This document shows positions 61,988 through 64,000 of a stretch of DNA of 64,000 nt, one piece after another. The number at the start of each line of letters is the position of its first letter. Positions within the stretch are counted from its first letter, which is position 1. The DNA is from Pseudomonas knackmussii B13 (lineage in GTDB: Bacteria; Pseudomonadota; Gammaproteobacteria; Pseudomonadales; Pseudomonadaceae). The stretch spans positions 558,001-622,000 of the forward strand of contig NZ_HG322950.1 in assembly GCF_000689415.1 (NCBI RefSeq), read 5' to 3'. Both the position numbers and the translations under genes were made by a program. The notes under the pieces are model-generated. The model did no database searches. It was not told the DNA's origin and worked only from the letters and a program-made list of their open reading frames with translations.

Positions 61988-62594
61988 CCGCCTGCTGCCG
62001 AGCAACGCCACGCCGCTGGAGCGCGCCCTGGCCGACGTGCAGTCGGCCGATCTGCCGGTGCCGCTGCGTGAACTGATGGACCCGCAGCACTGCCCGCTGG
62101 CGCTGCTGCCCTACCTCGCCTGGGCCTGGTCGGTGGACCGCTGGGACCCGACCTGGCCGGAGGCGGTGAAGCGCAAGGCAGTGCTCGCGGCGTTCCGCAT
62201 CCACCAGCACAAGGGAACCATCGCTGCGCTGCGCCGGGTGATCGAGCCGCTGGGCTACCTGATCGAGGTCATCGAATGGTGGCAAGTCGGCGGGGAAGTC
62301 GAGCCGGGCACCTTCCGCCTGCGCATCGGCGTGCTCGACAGCGGCATCAGCGAAGAGATGTACGAGGAAGTGGAGCGCCTGATCGACGACGCGAAACCGC
62401 TGACCCGCCACCTCATCGGGCTGGACATCAGCCTGGAAACCCAGGGCCGGATCACCATCGGCTCGGGGCAATACGACGGCGACATCGTCACCGTCTACCC
62501 GTACCTCCCGGACGTCATCGAAACCCGCGGCAGCTTCGGTCTGCCCGGCCGGGAACACACCATCGACCAACTGAGCGTCTACCCATGGCCGTGA
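61980..62594 (+). CDS. Baseplate/tail protein (gpI-like)
   Basis: 204 aa, P2 gpI family: LPSNATPLERALADV, CPLALLPYLAWAWSVDRWDPTW and FRIHQHKGTIAALRRVIEPLGY are characteristic. Connects baseplate to tail fibre. Overlaps both neighbours (8 bp with gpJ-like, 10 bp with the fibre gene). Confidence 0.92.
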   Translation: MSSRLLPSNATPLERALADVQSADLPVPLRELMDPQHCPLALLPYLAWAWSVDRWDPTWPEAVKRKAVLAAFRIHQHKGTIAALRRVIEPLGYLIEVIEWWQVGGEVEPGTFRLRIGVLDSGISEEMYEEVERLIDDAKPLTRHLIGLDISLETQGRITIGSGQYDGDIVTVYPYLPDVIETRGSFGLPGREHTIDQLSVYPWP

Positions 62595-63733
62595 CCTACT
62601 ACGCACTCCTCACCACCATAGGTGCGAGCAAGCTGGCGAACGCCAGCGCCCTCGGCACCACACTGAAGATCACCCAGCTCGCCGTCGGCGACGGCGGCGG
62701 CACCGTGCCGACCCCGGACGCCAGCCGCACCGCGCTGGTCAACGAAGTCCGCCGCGCACCGCTGAACCAGCTGAGCGTCGACCCGGCCAACGCCGCGCAG
62801 ATCATCGCCGAGCAGGTCATCCCCGAGGATGTCGGCGGCTGGTGGATTCGCGAGATGGGCCTGTACGACGACAGCGGCGCGCTGATCGCCTACGCCAACT
62901 GCGCCCCGTCGTACAAACCGCAGCTGGCAGAAGGCAGCGGCCGCACCCAGACCGTGCGCATGGTGCTGATCGTCAGCAACACCGCCTCGGTGGAACTGAA
63001 GATCGACCCGAGCGTGGTGCTGGCCACCCGCGAGTACGTTGATTCTGCTTTCCGCACTCGGGTCGCAACAGAGGCGAGCCTCGGTGTAGTACGACTAGCG
63101 ACAACTGCGGAGGTACAAGCCGGTATAGAAGCTACACATAGTGTGACTCCTGCCGGATTGAGCGCTCGCACGGCCACGGAGATTCGAACCGGCCTGGTTG
63201 AGCTGGCGACTACTGCTGAGGTACAGGCGAAGAGCGATACTACCCGAGCCGTAACTCCCGCCGGCCTTGCAGCGTGTACGGCAACTGACGTTCGTTCAGG
63301 ACTAGTTGAGCTGGCAACGATAGCCGAGGCTGCTGCGGGTGTGGATGCCGAGCGTGCAGTGACCCCGGCGGGGCTGGCAGCTGCGATCACATCGCGATAC
63401 TCCACCGATAATGTTTGGCGCTCTGCGACTGTCATGTTGGATCTGGCTGGGGCCGTCAAATATGAGCGTTCGCCCAATGGTCTGGTTCGGATATTTGGCT
63501 CGACCATTCCAACTGCAAATAGCGATGGTAAAGGGACCGTGCGCGTTAGCTTCCCGTTAACCCTGACCTCTGTCTGGTCGGTAGTTGTATCGGAGTACCA
63601 GACGGAAGCAACAATAGGTTCGGGAGTTCAGGCGTCCCCCAGTGTCATCACAGGCACCTACCTGGATATCTGCTTTAAAACGCTGTCTGGTGGCCCGCTG
63701 CGTATTGAGTACCAAGTGATTGGAAGTATCTAG
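62585..63733 (+). CDS. Short mosaic R-pyocin tail fibre
   Basis: 382 aa; the PAO1 R2 fibre is 691 aa. Residues 1-150 are the conserved phage-collar/DUF3751-like attachment domain (YYALLTTIGASKLANA, IPEDVGGWWIREMGLYDD, YVDSAF). Residues 161-268 hold three repeats of about 36 aa, each with LATxAE and VTPAGL. The C-terminus (about 275-382) is a compact, probably beta-sandwich tip (NGLVRIFGSTIPT, VSFPLTLTSVWSVVVSEY), loosely resembling gp53-like tips, that should bind the receptor. Codon usage changes to T/A-rich third positions from about 63045 on, unlike the C/G-ending codons before, which suggests exchange of the distal part. No chaperone gene follows. Confidence 0.85.
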   Translation: MAVTYYALLTTIGASKLANASALGTTLKITQLAVGDGGGTVPTPDASRTALVNEVRRAPLNQLSVDPANAAQIIAEQVIPEDVGGWWIREMGLYDDSGALIAYANCAPSYKPQLAEGSGRTQTVRMVLIVSNTASVELKIDPSVVLATREYVDSAFRTRVATEASLGVVRLATTAEVQAGIEATHSVTPAGLSARTATEIRTGLVELATTAEVQAKSDTTRAVTPAGLAACTATDVRSGLVELATIAEAAAGVDAERAVTPAGLAAAITSRYSTDNVWRSATVMLDLAGAVKYERSPNGLVRIFGSTIPTANSDGKGTVRVSFPLTLTSVWSVVVSEYQTEATIGSGVQASPSVITGTYLDICFKTLSGGPLRIEYQVIGSI

Positions 63734-63894
63734 CTAGCCTCCTTCGAGTGAGTTCGTTGCTGACTTGGGCAACTTTCTGTGGTGCCCACCTACCTAGCCA
63801 GCCGCTGCTGACCTCCAAAGCGTCGATGCTGTGAAGGCCGCTACGGTGGTTTGGTCCTGTCATTGTCTAAAACCGCCTTAAACGTTCCACAACC
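63734..63894. other. Gap between tail fibre and sheath
   Basis: About 200 bp to the sheath start with no supportable gene. In P. aeruginosa a tail-fibre assembly chaperone gene (PA0621) occupies this place. The 9-mer AACCGCCTT occurs twice (near 63870 and 63895). Confidence 0.7.
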
Positions 63895-63917
63895 AACCGC
63901 CTTCCGGCGGTTTTTTT
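63895..63917 (+). terminator. Hairpin terminator before the sheath gene
   Basis: AACCGCC (63895-63901), loop TTCC, GGCGGTT (63906-63912) and five more T (63913-63917). The sheath ribosome-binding site (GGAGAA) follows at once, so full termination would abolish sheath synthesis. Confidence 0.85.
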
Positions 63918-63935
63918 ATGTCTGGAGAAAACCCT

Positions 63936-64000
63936 ATGAGCTTCTTTCACGGCGTTACCGTGACCAACGTCGACATCGGCGCGCGGACCATCGCGCTGCC
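63936..64000 (+). CDS. Tail sheath protein, truncated by window end
   Basis: Only the first 21 codons are visible: MSFFHGVTVTNVDIGARTIA. This start matches the contractile tail sheath of the R-pyocin/P2 FI family (PAO1 PA0622). TGGAGAAAACCCT precedes the ATG; an earlier in-frame ATG at 63918 lies before that site and is not used. The remainder is outside the window. Confidence 0.9.
   Translation, partial: MSFFHGVTVTNVDIGARTIAL

Noticed and set aside
63065..63390. Short tandem repeats considered as CRISPR or minisatellite
   Set aside because: The repeats are protein-level (36 aa), in frame, with diverged DNA and no spacers; they belong to the tail-fibre shaft.
63675..63863. Minus-strand ORF at the end of the tail fibre as a chaperone remnant
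   Set aside because: Wrong strand, no ribosome-binding site and no resemblance to fibre chaperones.

Overview
The window is chromosomal DNA of a Pseudomonas species. It is high-GC, carries Pseudomonas-type REP sequences, and from about 14.2 kb to the right edge its gene order follows the P. aeruginosa block from rmcA/rpoD through trpE into the R-pyocin cluster (PA0575 to PA0622 in PAO1 numbering, from memory). I saw no insertion sequence, integrase or CRISPR array.

Left part (1-4.5 kb): an Anr/FNR-type regulator lacking one of the expected cluster cysteines lies divergent from a polyamine-catabolism set (FAD oxidoreductase, XRE/cupin regulator, glutamate-polyamine ligase). A nested dyad, probably an operator, sits just before the oxidoreductase start.

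Accessory block (4.5-14.2 kb): a BRO-N protein gene faces a 505-bp palindrome-rich spacer and then a five-gene type I restriction-modification operon, hsdM-hsdS-(GIY-YIG nuclease)-(DUF1016/PDDEXK nuclease)-hsdR. The first four genes overlap by 4 bp each. The block ends at the 3' side of a tRNA-Ile2(CAU) gene.

Housekeeping block (14.2-43.7 kb): rmcA (c-di-GMP turnover); the macromolecular synthesis operon rpsU-dnaG-rpoD with its internal terminator; tsaD; plsY; folB-folK; cca; a lipoprotein; spoVR-yeaH-yeaG; glpE; the envelope/housekeeping run lptD-surA-pdxA-rsmA-apaG-apaH; and amgK-murU-djlA for peptidoglycan recycling and co-chaperone function.

Transport block (43.8-52.9 kb): the agtSR two-component system, an extra binding protein and the agtABCD ABC transporter for 4-aminobutyrate/5-aminovalerate, products related to the polyamine catabolism at the left end. 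Then come rpe-gph-trpE.

Pyocin block (56-64 kb): prtN, prtR, ptrB, a small sigma-region-4-like protein, a GNAT gene, a P-box promoter, then holin, baseplate, spike, tail-fibre and sheath genes. Three features stand out. The tail fibre is short, repeat-bearing and compositionally mosaic. The usual fibre-assembly chaperone gene is missing between fibre and sheath. Intrinsic-terminator hairpins sit directly before several pyocin genes, which together with the sigma-4-like protein suggests processive antitermination.
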